From NCBI GenBank assembly GCA_964414415.1, contig CAYPWJ010000001.1, positions 140,935-204,934 on the forward strand: a stretch of 64,000 bases of DNA. Direction: 5' to 3'. A program made the translations under genes and the position numbers. Below the pieces are notes generated by a model. It did no database searches. It saw only the letters and a program-made list of their open reading frames with translations, and was not told where the DNA came from. The DNA is from CAZESS01 sp964414415. GTDB taxonomy: Archaea; Thermoplasmatota; E2; UBA202; DSCA01. Positions 43,120 through 50,615 of this stretch are shown piece by piece (the first letter of the stretch is position 1; the number at the start of each line of letters is the position of its first letter).

Positions 43120-43746
43120 TCACTGCCGTCGTCTGCTGACCGATACCAGCACTGCAGCGAGACCGCCGAGCACCAGAAGCAACGTGAAGCCGGGAACACC
43201 GCCATCTCCGCCGTTTCCCCTGTTGATGTCGGGGGCATATTCCTGCGGAGCCCAGTCCTGCCAGTATTCACCGCTTGTCTGCCGGCTGTAGCCGGACGCC
43301 GCCCAGCCTTTGAATGACACCCTGCCGTCGCTCCCCAGCAGTTCCACGCTGGCGGTAATCGTGTCACCCGTAGCGGAGACGTTGCCGAATCGCACGTCAT
43401 TGGATCCTCTGGCCATGTGGGTGCCGCTGCCGTTTACGTAGGTCATCGTGTACGTTGCATCGCTGGTGTTATATTCCGCCCAGTACCATACATCATCAGC
43501 CTCCTCGATTTCTCCCTGGACGGTCATCGTCAACATCAGCATGTCTCCGTCGACCATATACGACAGCTCCGTAATGTCGATGTTAGGCCTGTCGGTCACG
43601 GCGTGTGTCCATGCATACCCTTCCATGTTTTCGCTCCATTTCCAGTGGAGCACGTCGTCGGTGTCATCGTCAACCGTTGCAGCATCCGCAAGACCAGCGC
43701 CGAGCAGTGCCATCACCATCAGTCCACATACAAGCATATATCTCAT
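43120..43746 (-). CDS. Exported protein with PGF-CTERM tail
   Basis: A 208-residue protein with a signal peptide (MRYMLVCGLMVMALLGAGLADA), a beta-rich middle with segments such as LHWKWSENMEGYAW and YWAEYNTSDATYTMTYVNG, and a C-terminal GGVPGFTLLLVLGGLAAVLV with terminal RRRQ, cited by GVPGFTLLLVLGGLAAV. The tail is a clear archaeosortase signal, so the protein should be anchored at the cell surface. ATG at 43746 is preceded by CCGGAGGATGAC, a strong ribosome binding site. The middle domain is not recognised. Confidence 0.75.
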   Translation of the reverse strand: MRYMLVCGLMVMALLGAGLADAATVDDDTDDVLHWKWSENMEGYAWTHAVTDRPNIDITELSYMVDGDMLMLTMTVQGEIEEADDVWYWAEYNTSDATYTMTYVNGSGTHMARGSNDVRFGNVSATGDTITASVELLGSDGRVSFKGWAASGYSRQTSGEYWQDWAPQEYAPDINRGNGGDGGVPGFTLLLVLGGLAAVLVSVSRRRQ

Positions 43747-43787
43747 GTCATCCTCCGGAACCATATCACAATCGGCGTATATATAGA

Positions 43788-44915
43788 TTACATATATCTG
43801 GAAATATATCCGGAAAACGGAAGAAGGAAGCGGAGCAACGACGGATGCCGCCTGACGACTTCCTTCGCCACCCGCACCGGATAATCGATGTCTCCATAGG
43901 CAGTGATGGTAGCCGCGATGTCCTCATCTACCGCCTCCACCATCGCGTCCATCTCCCTATCTGAAAGGCCGACGAAACGCCTGTAAAGCCATCGACTTCG
44001 CTTGAGCTCCCCCCCGTAGCGATGCATGAACAGACGGCGGTAGTCGACAGAGCCGTCCTTCATCGCGTCGGCGAGACAATGAGCAGCCACCAGTCCCGGG
44101 TAGAGTCCGCCGCCCGACGTCGCCTTGACCTGGCCGGCTGCATCGCCAATCAATGCAGCGTCAGGCCGGCAAAACCGCCGGCGCATCCCCGCGGGAATGA
44201 GACCGGCCTGAACCTCGTCCTGTTCAACACCCAGGGAGGAAAGCAACCGCCGGAAATAATGCATCACCCCGGCCCCGGCGGAGACACCCAATCCCAGCCT
44301 CGTCGTGTCGCCAGCGGGGATACGCCAGGCGAAAAAACCCGGTGCAACGTTGCTGCCCACCCATATATCAACCTCGTCTCTTTCCCTCATTCCTCCATCG
44401 GCAGAAACGACGGTCTGCAATGTCTGCACATGCCCCCGCGGATCCGGAAAGCGGAGGGCCGAGGCCGCAAAGCTGCGGACGCCGTCAGCCCCCACCACAT
44501 ACCGACACCGTACGCTGTCCCGCCCGGTGACCATATAGCCGTCATCCGATATATCTAGGCCGGTCGCCTTCCACGACCGGCGGATGTCGACACCAGCGGC
44601 GGCTGCACGCTCAGCGAGCGCCCGGTCAAATGCACGCCGGTCGATGGCAAGGGCGTGCGTCCGATCGCCACCGATGTGCAGTGTTCCCCCGCCGGGTGCA
44701 TGGACAACGGCGCCGGTTATCTCCTGGCTGACGACATCGCCGTTCAGCCCTGCAAGGTCGAGTACGCGCGGCGTCACCAGCCCTGCGCACCGCTCAGGTA
44801 CACCGATACTGTCATGCTCCTCGAGGACAACGACACGGTAGCCCTGAACAGCGAGCAGTCGGGCCGCCGTACACCCGACAGGTCCGCCACCGATGACAGC
44901 TACATCGCAACACAT
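43788..44915 (-). CDS. Geranylgeranyl reductase family flavoprotein
   Basis: A 375-residue FAD-dependent reductase. It has the N-terminal VAVIGGGPVGCTAARLLA motif, PERCAGLVTPRVL, the second motif VVGADGVRS and the FAD-binding ALIGDAAGQVKATSGGGLYPG. This is the group containing digeranylgeranylglycerophospholipid reductases, which saturate the isoprenoid chains of archaeal lipids; several paralogues usually occur per genome, so the exact substrate is open. A GTATAAATAG box (minus strand, near 44940) is at leaderless distance from the ATG. Confidence 0.85.
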   Translation of the reverse strand: MCCDVAVIGGGPVGCTAARLLAVQGYRVVVLEEHDSIGVPERCAGLVTPRVLDLAGLNGDVVSQEITGAVVHAPGGGTLHIGGDRTHALAIDRRAFDRALAERAAAAGVDIRRSWKATGLDISDDGYMVTGRDSVRCRYVVGADGVRSFAASALRFPDPRGHVQTLQTVVSADGGMRERDEVDIWVGSNVAPGFFAWRIPAGDTTRLGLGVSAGAGVMHYFRRLLSSLGVEQDEVQAGLIPAGMRRRFCRPDAALIGDAAGQVKATSGGGLYPGLVAAHCLADAMKDGSVDYRRLFMHRYGGELKRSRWLYRRFVGLSDREMDAMVEAVDEDIAATITAYGDIDYPVRVAKEVVRRHPSLLRFLLPFSGYISRYM

Positions 44916-44955
44916 CAGGTTTAAGTATTTGCTCCCTATTTATACCTTCATCGGT

Positions 44956-45222
44956 ATGATACCTCTGGCGTGCCTGGCGTTTCTCGTCAACAGGAAAAAA
45001 ACCCGTTCGCTGCTCTCTCGCTTCGTCGTCGACAAGAACGGCAACCGGGTAGGCGAAAGCATCTCTGTCTACCGGGATCTGCTCATCATCAAGCGAGCGG
45101 GCGACTACTACGCGGTGCCGCTCAAACACGTCGATGCATCAGGCGACGAGCTCAGGGTCAAAGGTGTCGTCCAGTGGGAAAAAGCGGCCGAGATGGCAGA
45201 GGAGTGGAAGCAGCGTGTATAA
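44956..45222 (+). CDS. Small protein with short hydrophobic N-terminus and beta-rich body
   Basis: An 88-residue protein. The first residues MIPLACLAFLVN are hydrophobic but too short for a certain membrane span; the rest, RFVVDKNGNRVGESISVYRDLLIIKRAGDYYAVPL and DELRVKGVVQW, looks like a small beta-barrel. It is similar in style to short archaeal barrel proteins of unknown role. It overlaps the start of pth2 by eight bases. No function assigned. Confidence 0.5.
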   Translation: MIPLACLAFLVNRKKTRSLLSRFVVDKNGNRVGESISVYRDLLIIKRAGDYYAVPLKHVDASGDELRVKGVVQWEKAAEMAEEWKQRV

Positions 45223-45559
45223 GATGGCCATCGTGACGCCCGAACTGGCCATATCCGAGGGCAAGCTGGCGGCGCAGGTCGCTCACGCGGCGGTGGAATG
45301 CGCACTCAGATTACACAGGAAAAACCCGTCGCTGCTGCAGAAATGGCTCGACGAGGGACAGAAAAAAGTAGTGCTCGGCATCGGCGACAAGGACATCCAC
45401 CGCCTCCGGAGCAGGGCCGTGTCGATGGGCCTCTGCACCGCGTTGATCACAGACGCTGGCCGCACACAGCTCGAGTCCGGCACCGTCACGGCCCTGGCCA
45501 TCGGCCCCGCAGCAGAGCGCACGGTGGACAAGATAACCGGGCAGCTTCCCCTGAAATGA
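45215..45559 (+). CDS. pth2: Peptidyl-tRNA hydrolase Pth2
   Basis: A 114-residue archaeal/eukaryotic-type Pth2: YKMAIVTPELAISEGKLAAQVAHAAV at the N-terminus, cited by GKLAAQVAHAAVECAL, KKVVLGIGDKD in the middle, TDAGRTQLESGTVTALAIGP and the terminal DKITGQLPLK. It frees tRNA from stalled peptidyl-tRNA. The GTG at 45215 is used because family members begin about three residues before the first strand; ATG at 45224 is an alternative. The stop overlaps the start of the DUF99 gene. Confidence 0.94.
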   Translation: MYKMAIVTPELAISEGKLAAQVAHAAVECALRLHRKNPSLLQKWLDEGQKKVVLGIGDKDIHRLRSRAVSMGLCTALITDAGRTQLESGTVTALAIGPAAERTVDKITGQLPLK

Positions 45560-46125
45560 AACGAGAGATTCGCATTCTGGGCGTCGACGACATGCCGTTC
45601 ACCTTTGACGACGAACGCGTTGGCGTCGTCGGCATCGTCATGCGTGGCAACCATTACATCGAGGGGGTGCTCCACACCGACATCGCCGTCGACGGCATCG
45701 ACGCCACCGAGCGGCTCGCTTCGCTCATCTGCTCCTCCAAGCATGCAGGTCAACTCCGCGCCGCCATGACAGATGGCGGTGCACTCGGCGGCTTCAACGT
45801 TGTCGACGGCCAGCAACTCAACGAAGCGACCGGCATCCCGGTGATGACGGTCACCGCGAACAAGCCAGATAGCGAGGCGCTCATCACCGCCCTCAAGCAG
45901 CATTTCGACGACTGGGAGAGCCGATGGGCCATCCTGCAGAAGGGAGACCTGCACCGGGTGCCGTTGCGATACCCGCTCTACGTCAAACCATTCGGTCTCA
46001 CGCTCGACGAGGCAACCGAGATACTCCGGCTCAGTCTGCTCAGGGGAGCGCTCCCCGAGCCGCTGCGCGTCGCACATCTCGTTGCTACGGGCATCAAGAC
46101 CGGCGAGTCATACGGCCGGCGGTGA
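45556..46125 (+). CDS. DUF99 (UPF0215) family protein
   Basis: A 189-residue protein with the DUF99 order: IRILGVDDMPF, VVGIVMRGNHYIEGVL, the turn LGGFNVVDGQQLNEATGIPVMTV, cited by GGFNVVDGQQLN, and VAHLVATGIKTGESYGR at the end. The fold is related to endonuclease V, which cleaves near deoxyinosine, although the usual first catalytic Asp region (GVDD) is the only clear acidic match. A nucleic acid role is plausible. Coupled to pth2 by ATGA overlap. Confidence 0.85.
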   Translation: MKREIRILGVDDMPFTFDDERVGVVGIVMRGNHYIEGVLHTDIAVDGIDATERLASLICSSKHAGQLRAAMTDGGALGGFNVVDGQQLNEATGIPVMTVTANKPDSEALITALKQHFDDWESRWAILQKGDLHRVPLRYPLYVKPFGLTLDEATEILRLSLLRGALPEPLRVAHLVATGIKTGESYGRR

Positions 46126-46161
46126 CCCGAACCGTTATAGCCAGCCCGGCATTGCATCGAC

Positions 46162-46500
46162 ATGCGCATCTGGGACGTCCCGCCGGGGGAGCTCTGCCGC
46201 CTGCATCTGCTCGGTGAACACAGGGAGCTCCACGCCATCTGGAGCATCCTGGTCAACGACAAAAAAGGATACCGGCGGCATCCCGAGGTGCAACGATGGG
46301 AAGGCAAACTGGCGGCGCTCTACCGCCGGCACGTGTCGCTGGTCGAGGAGATGCAGCGGCGGGGATACCGGCATGCCAGCCCGCTGGACGCGTCCGAGGC
46401 AACGGGCAGCAGCGAGCAGGACTGCTACGTGGACGGCGACGGATGCCCCGCGAGAAGCCGTGCAGTTGCCCGCGAAAAATTTAGAAAAAGTATTATATAG
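46162..46500 (+). CDS. Pyrimidine dimer DNA glycosylase (endonuclease V/PDG family)
   Basis: A 112-residue protein. MRIWDVPPGELCRLHLLGEHRELHAIWSIL aligns with the T4 endonuclease V start, with Arg21-Glu22 in the place of T4 Arg22-Glu23, the catalytic glutamate; LLGEHRELHAIW is the clearest part. LVEEMQRRGYRHASPLD matches the later helix. The family removes UV-made cyclobutane dimers. T4 uses its N-terminal Thr2 as nucleophile, whereas here Arg follows Met, so the N-terminal chemistry may differ. Confidence 0.75.
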   Translation: MRIWDVPPGELCRLHLLGEHRELHAIWSILVNDKKGYRRHPEVQRWEGKLAALYRRHVSLVEEMQRRGYRHASPLDASEATGSSEQDCYVDGDGCPARSRAVAREKFRKSII

Positions 46501-46518
46501 TCATTCCATTGGCTTTCC

Positions 46519-46635
46519 ATGGGATGGGATGAGTCATCGATACAGGAAGTGTCGACACGCATACGTGATTTTCTGGAAGTCGAGGTCGAGGTCTGCCGTG
46601 ACTGCAAACAGAGCGTGAAGGGCCCCTTCGACTGA
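46519..46635 (+). CDS. Small CxxC protein, 38 aa
   Basis: The protein starts MGWDESSIQEVSTRIRDF and ends with VCRDCKQSVKGPFD, holding one C-x2-C pair. Four ligands would need a dimer or partner. ATTATATA at 46489-46496 is centred about 26 bases before the ATG, giving a clean leaderless promoter, which is the main support that the frame is real. It lies between the DNA glycosylase gene and the convergent leuD gene. No family recognised. Confidence 0.45.
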   Translation: MGWDESSIQEVSTRIRDFLEVEVEVCRDCKQSVKGPFD

Positions 46636-46642
46636 CCCGGCG

Positions 46643-47164
46643 TTATCGCTCGAGGGTCTTTCCGTAGGCGAACAGGTCGCCGGCCTGGTAGATGTCAAGC
46701 TGGACCTGCGACATGGGCTCCAGCGTTGCAACCGTGTCGCCGTCCCGTGTGACAGCGCCGCTTTCAATGTCGACGGATATGGTATCGCGGTTTTCCAGCT
46801 CCTCCGGTAGCTCGCCCGTCAGGACGGGCAGCCCCGAGTTTATCGCGTTGCGCTTGTAGATGACACCGAAGCTCTTCGCGACGATGGCCTGAACGCCGAG
46901 CGATATGAAGCAGTCGACGGCCTGCTGCCGGCTGCTGCCCGACCCGAAGTTTTCGCCGGCTGCCACGATGTCGCCCGGCTCGGCGCGTTCGGCGAAGTCT
47001 TCCCAGCCGGTCAGGTTATCCAGCGCATACTGGCCCATCTCGTCGACGTCGGTGATGTGGAGATACTGGTTGTGGAATATCATGTCGGTGTCGATGTTGT
47101 CGATGAGTTTGCCGCTGTCGTCGCAAAGCATCCATACTCGTCCTGTCAGCGTCGTTGGCTTCAT
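46643..47164 (-). CDS. leuD: 3-isopropylmalate dehydratase-type small subunit
   Basis: A 173-residue aconitase-family swivelling domain: DNIDTDMIFHNQYLHI, ENFGSGSSRQQAVDCF, VAKSFGVIYKRNAINSGLPVL. The substrate-specificity loop after the first helix reads YLHI; as I recall, homoaconitases have arginine in this loop, so isopropylmalate isomerase (leucine synthesis) seems more likely, but a different hydroxyacid is possible. Its ATG overlaps the stop of leuC by four bases. Confidence 0.85.
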   Translation of the reverse strand: MKPTTLTGRVWMLCDDSGKLIDNIDTDMIFHNQYLHITDVDEMGQYALDNLTGWEDFAERAEPGDIVAAGENFGSGSSRQQAVDCFISLGVQAIVAKSFGVIYKRNAINSGLPVLTGELPEELENRDTISVDIESGAVTRDGDTVATLEPMSQVQLDIYQAGDLFAYGKTLER

Positions 47165-48408
47165 GCTGCACCTCCCAGGTAGCCGGTCAGGGCGGCCTTA
47201 GCAGCCGTGGCTGGACTGGCAAGGTAGGTCTCACCGGGCCCCTGTTTTCCCTTGAAATTCCGGTTGGAGGTGGACACCTGCACCTCCTGCCGGCCGGTCA
47301 TGCCGATCTGGCCGGATGCACAGCCGCCGCAGCCGGGGTTGGATATCAATGCGCCTGCCTCATGCAGGTCGCGGAGGACGCCGCTTTGCAGCATCCTGTC
47401 CCACACTTCTCTGGTGGCGGGGACCACCTTGGCTGTGATGCCATCTGCAAGGTGGTTGCCGCGCAACACGTCCGCCGCGGCCTGCATGTCCTCGAAGCGG
47501 CCGTTGGTGCAGGATCCGATGAACACGGTGTCGATGGCGACGTCGGACAGCGAAGCGGCAGGCGTTACGTTGGCTGGGTTGTACGGTGCCGCTACGAGCG
47601 GCTCAAGATCGGAGACGTCTATCTCGATTTCTTCGCTGTACGAGGCATCCTCGTCCGCGTAGACCGGCTGGACGTCGCCGCCGCTGCGCTCCCGGCAGAA
47701 CTGCAGCACCTCCTTGCTGGGCGGAATGAAGCCGATGATGCCGCCCATCTCGGTCATCATCGACGACAGCGTGATGCGACCGGCAAGATTGAGCTCGTCG
47801 ATGGCGTCACCCTCGAACTCGACGGCTTTGCCCAGGGCGCCGGTGCTGCCTATCTCGGAGAGCACCTTCAGGGTCAGGTCCTTGGCGCTCCACTCGCCGT
47901 CCGGCATGCCGGTGAAGCGAATTTTCATCGACTCCGGCATCTCGAACCACGTGCGGCCGGTCTTGAAGGTGAACGCGATGTCCATGTCGCCCATGCCCTG
48001 TCCGAAGGCGCCGACGGCGCCGACGATGTTGTAATGGCTGTCCGTTCCAACGGCTGTCACGCCCGGTGCGATGTGGCCCTGCTCGAGCATCACGTGGGTC
48101 CCGATACCTTGGTCGACGTCGTAGACCGGCACGCCGGTGTCGCGGGCGAAGCGCCGGCAGACGTGCTGGTTGTCTGCATACGCCGGCGTCTTAGCCGGGG
48201 CGTTGCAGTCAAACGTGAAAGCGGTCTTTGCAGGATCTGCAACGTAGTCGCCGTCGTAGTGATGCTTGAGATGTTTGACGACGCTGGCGCCGCCGAAGTC
48301 GCGGGCTGTCCTGAGGTCGATGTCGAGCCATATAACGTCTCCCGGTTCCGGTGACACATCGCTGCTGGTGTGCTGCGCGAATATTTTTTCGAGGATTGTC
48401 TTTCCCAT
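47161..48408 (-). CDS. leuC: 3-isopropylmalate dehydratase-type large subunit
   Basis: A 415-residue aconitase-family large subunit. The cluster cysteines are in FIGSCTNGRFEDM and NPGCGGCASGQIG, and substrate-binding segments VGTDSHYNIVGAVGAFGQG and DLDLRTARD-like DIDLRTARDFGG are present. It carries a [4Fe-4S] cluster and pairs with the small subunit to isomerise 2-isopropylmalate. ATG at 48408 is supported by TTTTATA on the minus strand near 48432. The frame extends far upstream without stop, but that part lies opposite the methylthiotransferase gene and is not coding. Confidence 0.9.
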   Translation of the reverse strand: MGKTILEKIFAQHTSSDVSPEPGDVIWLDIDLRTARDFGGASVVKHLKHHYDGDYVADPAKTAFTFDCNAPAKTPAYADNQHVCRRFARDTGVPVYDVDQGIGTHVMLEQGHIAPGVTAVGTDSHYNIVGAVGAFGQGMGDMDIAFTFKTGRTWFEMPESMKIRFTGMPDGEWSAKDLTLKVLSEIGSTGALGKAVEFEGDAIDELNLAGRITLSSMMTEMGGIIGFIPPSKEVLQFCRERSGGDVQPVYADEDASYSEEIEIDVSDLEPLVAAPYNPANVTPAASLSDVAIDTVFIGSCTNGRFEDMQAAADVLRGNHLADGITAKVVPATREVWDRMLQSGVLRDLHEAGALISNPGCGGCASGQIGMTGRQEVQVSTSNRNFKGKQGPGETYLASPATAAKAALTGYLGGAA

Positions 48409-48495
48409 CAGTGCTGCAATGCCCTGCAGGTATAAAATGCTCACGCCCCGCAGAGGCGGGCAACCTTTATTAGCTACCAGGTCATCGTGGTGGCG

Positions 48496-49737
48496 ATGCG
48501 AGTCTCCGTCGAGGCATACGGCTGCGCCGCAAACCAAGGCGATGCTGCCATCGCCCGTGGCATCCTGGAGGAGCAGGGCCACGAGATCGTCGAGGACGCA
48601 GCAGCTTCGGACGTCGTGGTGGTGTTCACCTGCTGCGTCATCCAGCGGACGGAGCAGCGCATGCTCAGCCGCCTCCGTGAGCTGTCGAATCAGGACGTCG
48701 AAATCGTCGTCGCTGGCTGCATGTCCGCTGTCTACCGGGACCAAATCACCGCGGTGGCACCGCATGCGACCCTGATGGGACCGCGCGAGGTGCACCGCAT
48801 CGGCGTGGCGCTCGATGGCGTCGCCATGTCGGGGGACAAGGCCAGGCTGCCCCGCCGTGTCGGTCTCCGTCTGGATATTCCCATCGCCGACGGCTGCCGG
48901 TACAGTTGCTCCTACTGTGTCACCCGCCTGGCCCGCGGCCGACTGACCTCCTATGACGAGGATGCGCTGGTCGCGACGGCCCGTCGGACGCTGCAGCAGG
49001 GCTGCCGGGAGCTCAGGTTGACCTGCCAGGACACCGCTGCCTACGGGATGGACACCGGCGGGTCGCTGCGGTCTCTGGTCCGTCGTGTCGCCTCGCTGCC
49101 CGGCGATTTCCGCATCCGCGTCGGCATGATGCATCCCCTGTCGGTGATGCAGCGACCCGGTGTTCTCGACGTATTTGAGCACGAGCCGGTATATGATTTT
49201 CTGCATCTGCCGCTGCAGTCCGGCAGTTCGGAGGTGCTGCGGCGGATGCGACGCGGCTATGATACCTGGGATGTCCTCGACATCGTCGCCCGGGCGCGGA
49301 AACGCTATCCCGGTATCTCGATTTCCACCGACGTCATCGTTGCCTTCCCCGGCGAGACGGAGCAGGACTTCGAGGAGACATGTGCCGCGCTGCAGCAGCT
49401 GCAACCGGATGTGGTCAACGTCACCCGGTTCTCCGCCCGTCCTGGCACTCCTGCCGCGGACATGGAGCATCCCAGCACGGCGCTGGCGAAGGAGCGATCC
49501 CGTCATTTGTCGACGCTGGCCCGGAAGGTCATGCGGGAGCGTATGGAGCAACAGGTTGGGTCGACGTGTACGGCGTTGCTGCTGGAGCAGCGGGATGACG
49601 GCGTTGCTGCCAAGACCGATGGCTATCGCTCGGTGTATCTATCCTCCGGTACGGTTGGGACGCTGCAGCGTGTCCGCATCACCGGTGTCGAGGGCAATCA
49701 CCTGTGTGGTGACGTCGACCCAAAAGAACATATATAA
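48496..49737 (+). CDS. tRNA methylthiotransferase, archaeal e-MtaB type
   Basis: A 413-residue radical SAM methylthiotransferase. The N-terminal UPF0004 domain has the three cluster cysteines in EAYGCAANQ, FTCCVIQ and VAGCMSAV; the radical SAM motif is GCRYSCSYCVTRLARGRL; a TRAM-like end is present. The group makes 2-methylthio-N6-threonylcarbamoyladenosine at tRNA position 37. ATG at 48496 is used instead of the GTG at 48487 because a CTTTATTAG box near 48472 is at leaderless distance. It is divergent from leuC. Confidence 0.92.
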   Translation: MRVSVEAYGCAANQGDAAIARGILEEQGHEIVEDAAASDVVVVFTCCVIQRTEQRMLSRLRELSNQDVEIVVAGCMSAVYRDQITAVAPHATLMGPREVHRIGVALDGVAMSGDKARLPRRVGLRLDIPIADGCRYSCSYCVTRLARGRLTSYDEDALVATARRTLQQGCRELRLTCQDTAAYGMDTGGSLRSLVRRVASLPGDFRIRVGMMHPLSVMQRPGVLDVFEHEPVYDFLHLPLQSGSSEVLRRMRRGYDTWDVLDIVARARKRYPGISISTDVIVAFPGETEQDFEETCAALQQLQPDVVNVTRFSARPGTPAADMEHPSTALAKERSRHLSTLARKVMRERMEQQVGSTCTALLLEQRDDGVAAKTDGYRSVYLSSGTVGTLQRVRITGVEGNHLCGDVDPKEHI

Positions 49738-49758
49738 AGCCGGTGTATTACGCTTTTG

Positions 49759-50346
49759 ATGATAAAAGAAGGAAGTCTGGTGCTGCCCGGCGACAGGATA
49801 GCTGCTGCCGAGGAAATCCTTCCCGGCTACGGCACCGCGGAAATAGACGGCGATATCAGAGGCACCCTGCTTGGAACCGTTGTAGTCGACAAGAAAAGTG
49901 CCTCTGCCGAGGTACACCCGCTCACCAGCACGCCGCTGGTGGTCAAGGAAGGCATGACGGTCATCGCGGAGGTCAAACACGTCATGGACAAGATGGTGCT
50001 CGTCGACATACTGCGCGTGGTGGGCGTCGACCGGGACCTCGTCAGCGGCGGTGATGGCGCCATCCATATATCTGCCATCTCGAATGAATACGTGGTAAAC
50101 GCCAAGGATGCATTCCGCATCGGCGACATCATCCGGGCGAAGGTGACCGAGCCGGAGCCCTCGCTGCGCATGTCCACCAAGGGAAAGGACTACGGCTCGC
50201 TCAGGTCATACTGCGTCGAATGCCGGCATCCGCTGGAAAAGACGAAGGGCAAGGAGGGCATTGTGCTCGAATGCCCCCGCTGCGGCCACGTCGAGGACCG
50301 GAAGATGGCGGCCGACTACGGCGAAGGCAACATCGACCGGCGGTGA
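49759..50346 (+). CDS. csl4: Exosome RNA-binding subunit Csl4
   Basis: A 195-residue Csl4. The N-terminal domain has VLPGDRIAAAEEILPGYGTAEID, cited by LPGYGTAEID, the central S1 domain contains GMTVIAEVKHVMDKMVLVDIL and GAIHISAIS, and the C-terminal zinc ribbon has YCVECRHPL and LECPRCGHVE. It caps the archaeal RNA exosome and recruits substrates. ATATATAAA near 49732 lies about 27 bases before the ATG at 49759; the track's TTG one codon upstream is less likely. Confidence 0.95.
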   Translation: MIKEGSLVLPGDRIAAAEEILPGYGTAEIDGDIRGTLLGTVVVDKKSASAEVHPLTSTPLVVKEGMTVIAEVKHVMDKMVLVDILRVVGVDRDLVSGGDGAIHISAISNEYVVNAKDAFRIGDIIRAKVTEPEPSLRMSTKGKDYGSLRSYCVECRHPLEKTKGKEGIVLECPRCGHVEDRKMAADYGEGNIDRR

Positions 50347-50350
50347 TATG

Positions 50351-50614
50351 ATGGAAGTGAACGTCATCGAGGAAACAGACGACGAGCTCGTCTTCGAGGT
50401 CATCGCTGAAAAAACGATTCTCAACCCGCTGAAGGAACGGCTGCTCGACGATGAGCAGGTCGACTACGCCGGCTGGAACGTTGAACATCCCATGCTGTCA
50501 AATCCCCGGTTTACCCTCCGCGTCCACGAGGGCGACCCCCGCGACATCGTCACCGCAGCCATCAAAGACCTGCAGGACGACATCGCGGATCTGAAGGACC
50601 AGCTCGAGGAATAA
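50351..50614 (+). CDS. rpo11: DNA-directed RNA polymerase subunit Rpo11 (RpoL)
   Basis: An 87-residue subunit: VNVIEETDDELVFEVIAEKTILNPLKERLL, with NPLKERLLDDEQVDYAGW and HPMLSNPRFTLRVHEGDP as clearest parts, followed by the C-terminal dimerisation helix. It pairs with Rpo3 in the polymerase core. Two ATG codons are adjacent; the second, at 50351, is spaced correctly from GGTGAT, which overlaps the csl4 stop codon. csl4, rpo11 and truD form one tight unit. Confidence 0.92.
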   Translation: MEVNVIEETDDELVFEVIAEKTILNPLKERLLDDEQVDYAGWNVEHPMLSNPRFTLRVHEGDPRDIVTAAIKDLQDDIADLKDQLEE

Positions 50615-50615
50615 C

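Noticed and set aside
48409..49551. Upstream extension of the leuC frame, doubling the protein length
   Set aside because: It lies opposite the methylthiotransferase gene, has no LeuC similarity, and a promoter sits at the normal leuC start.
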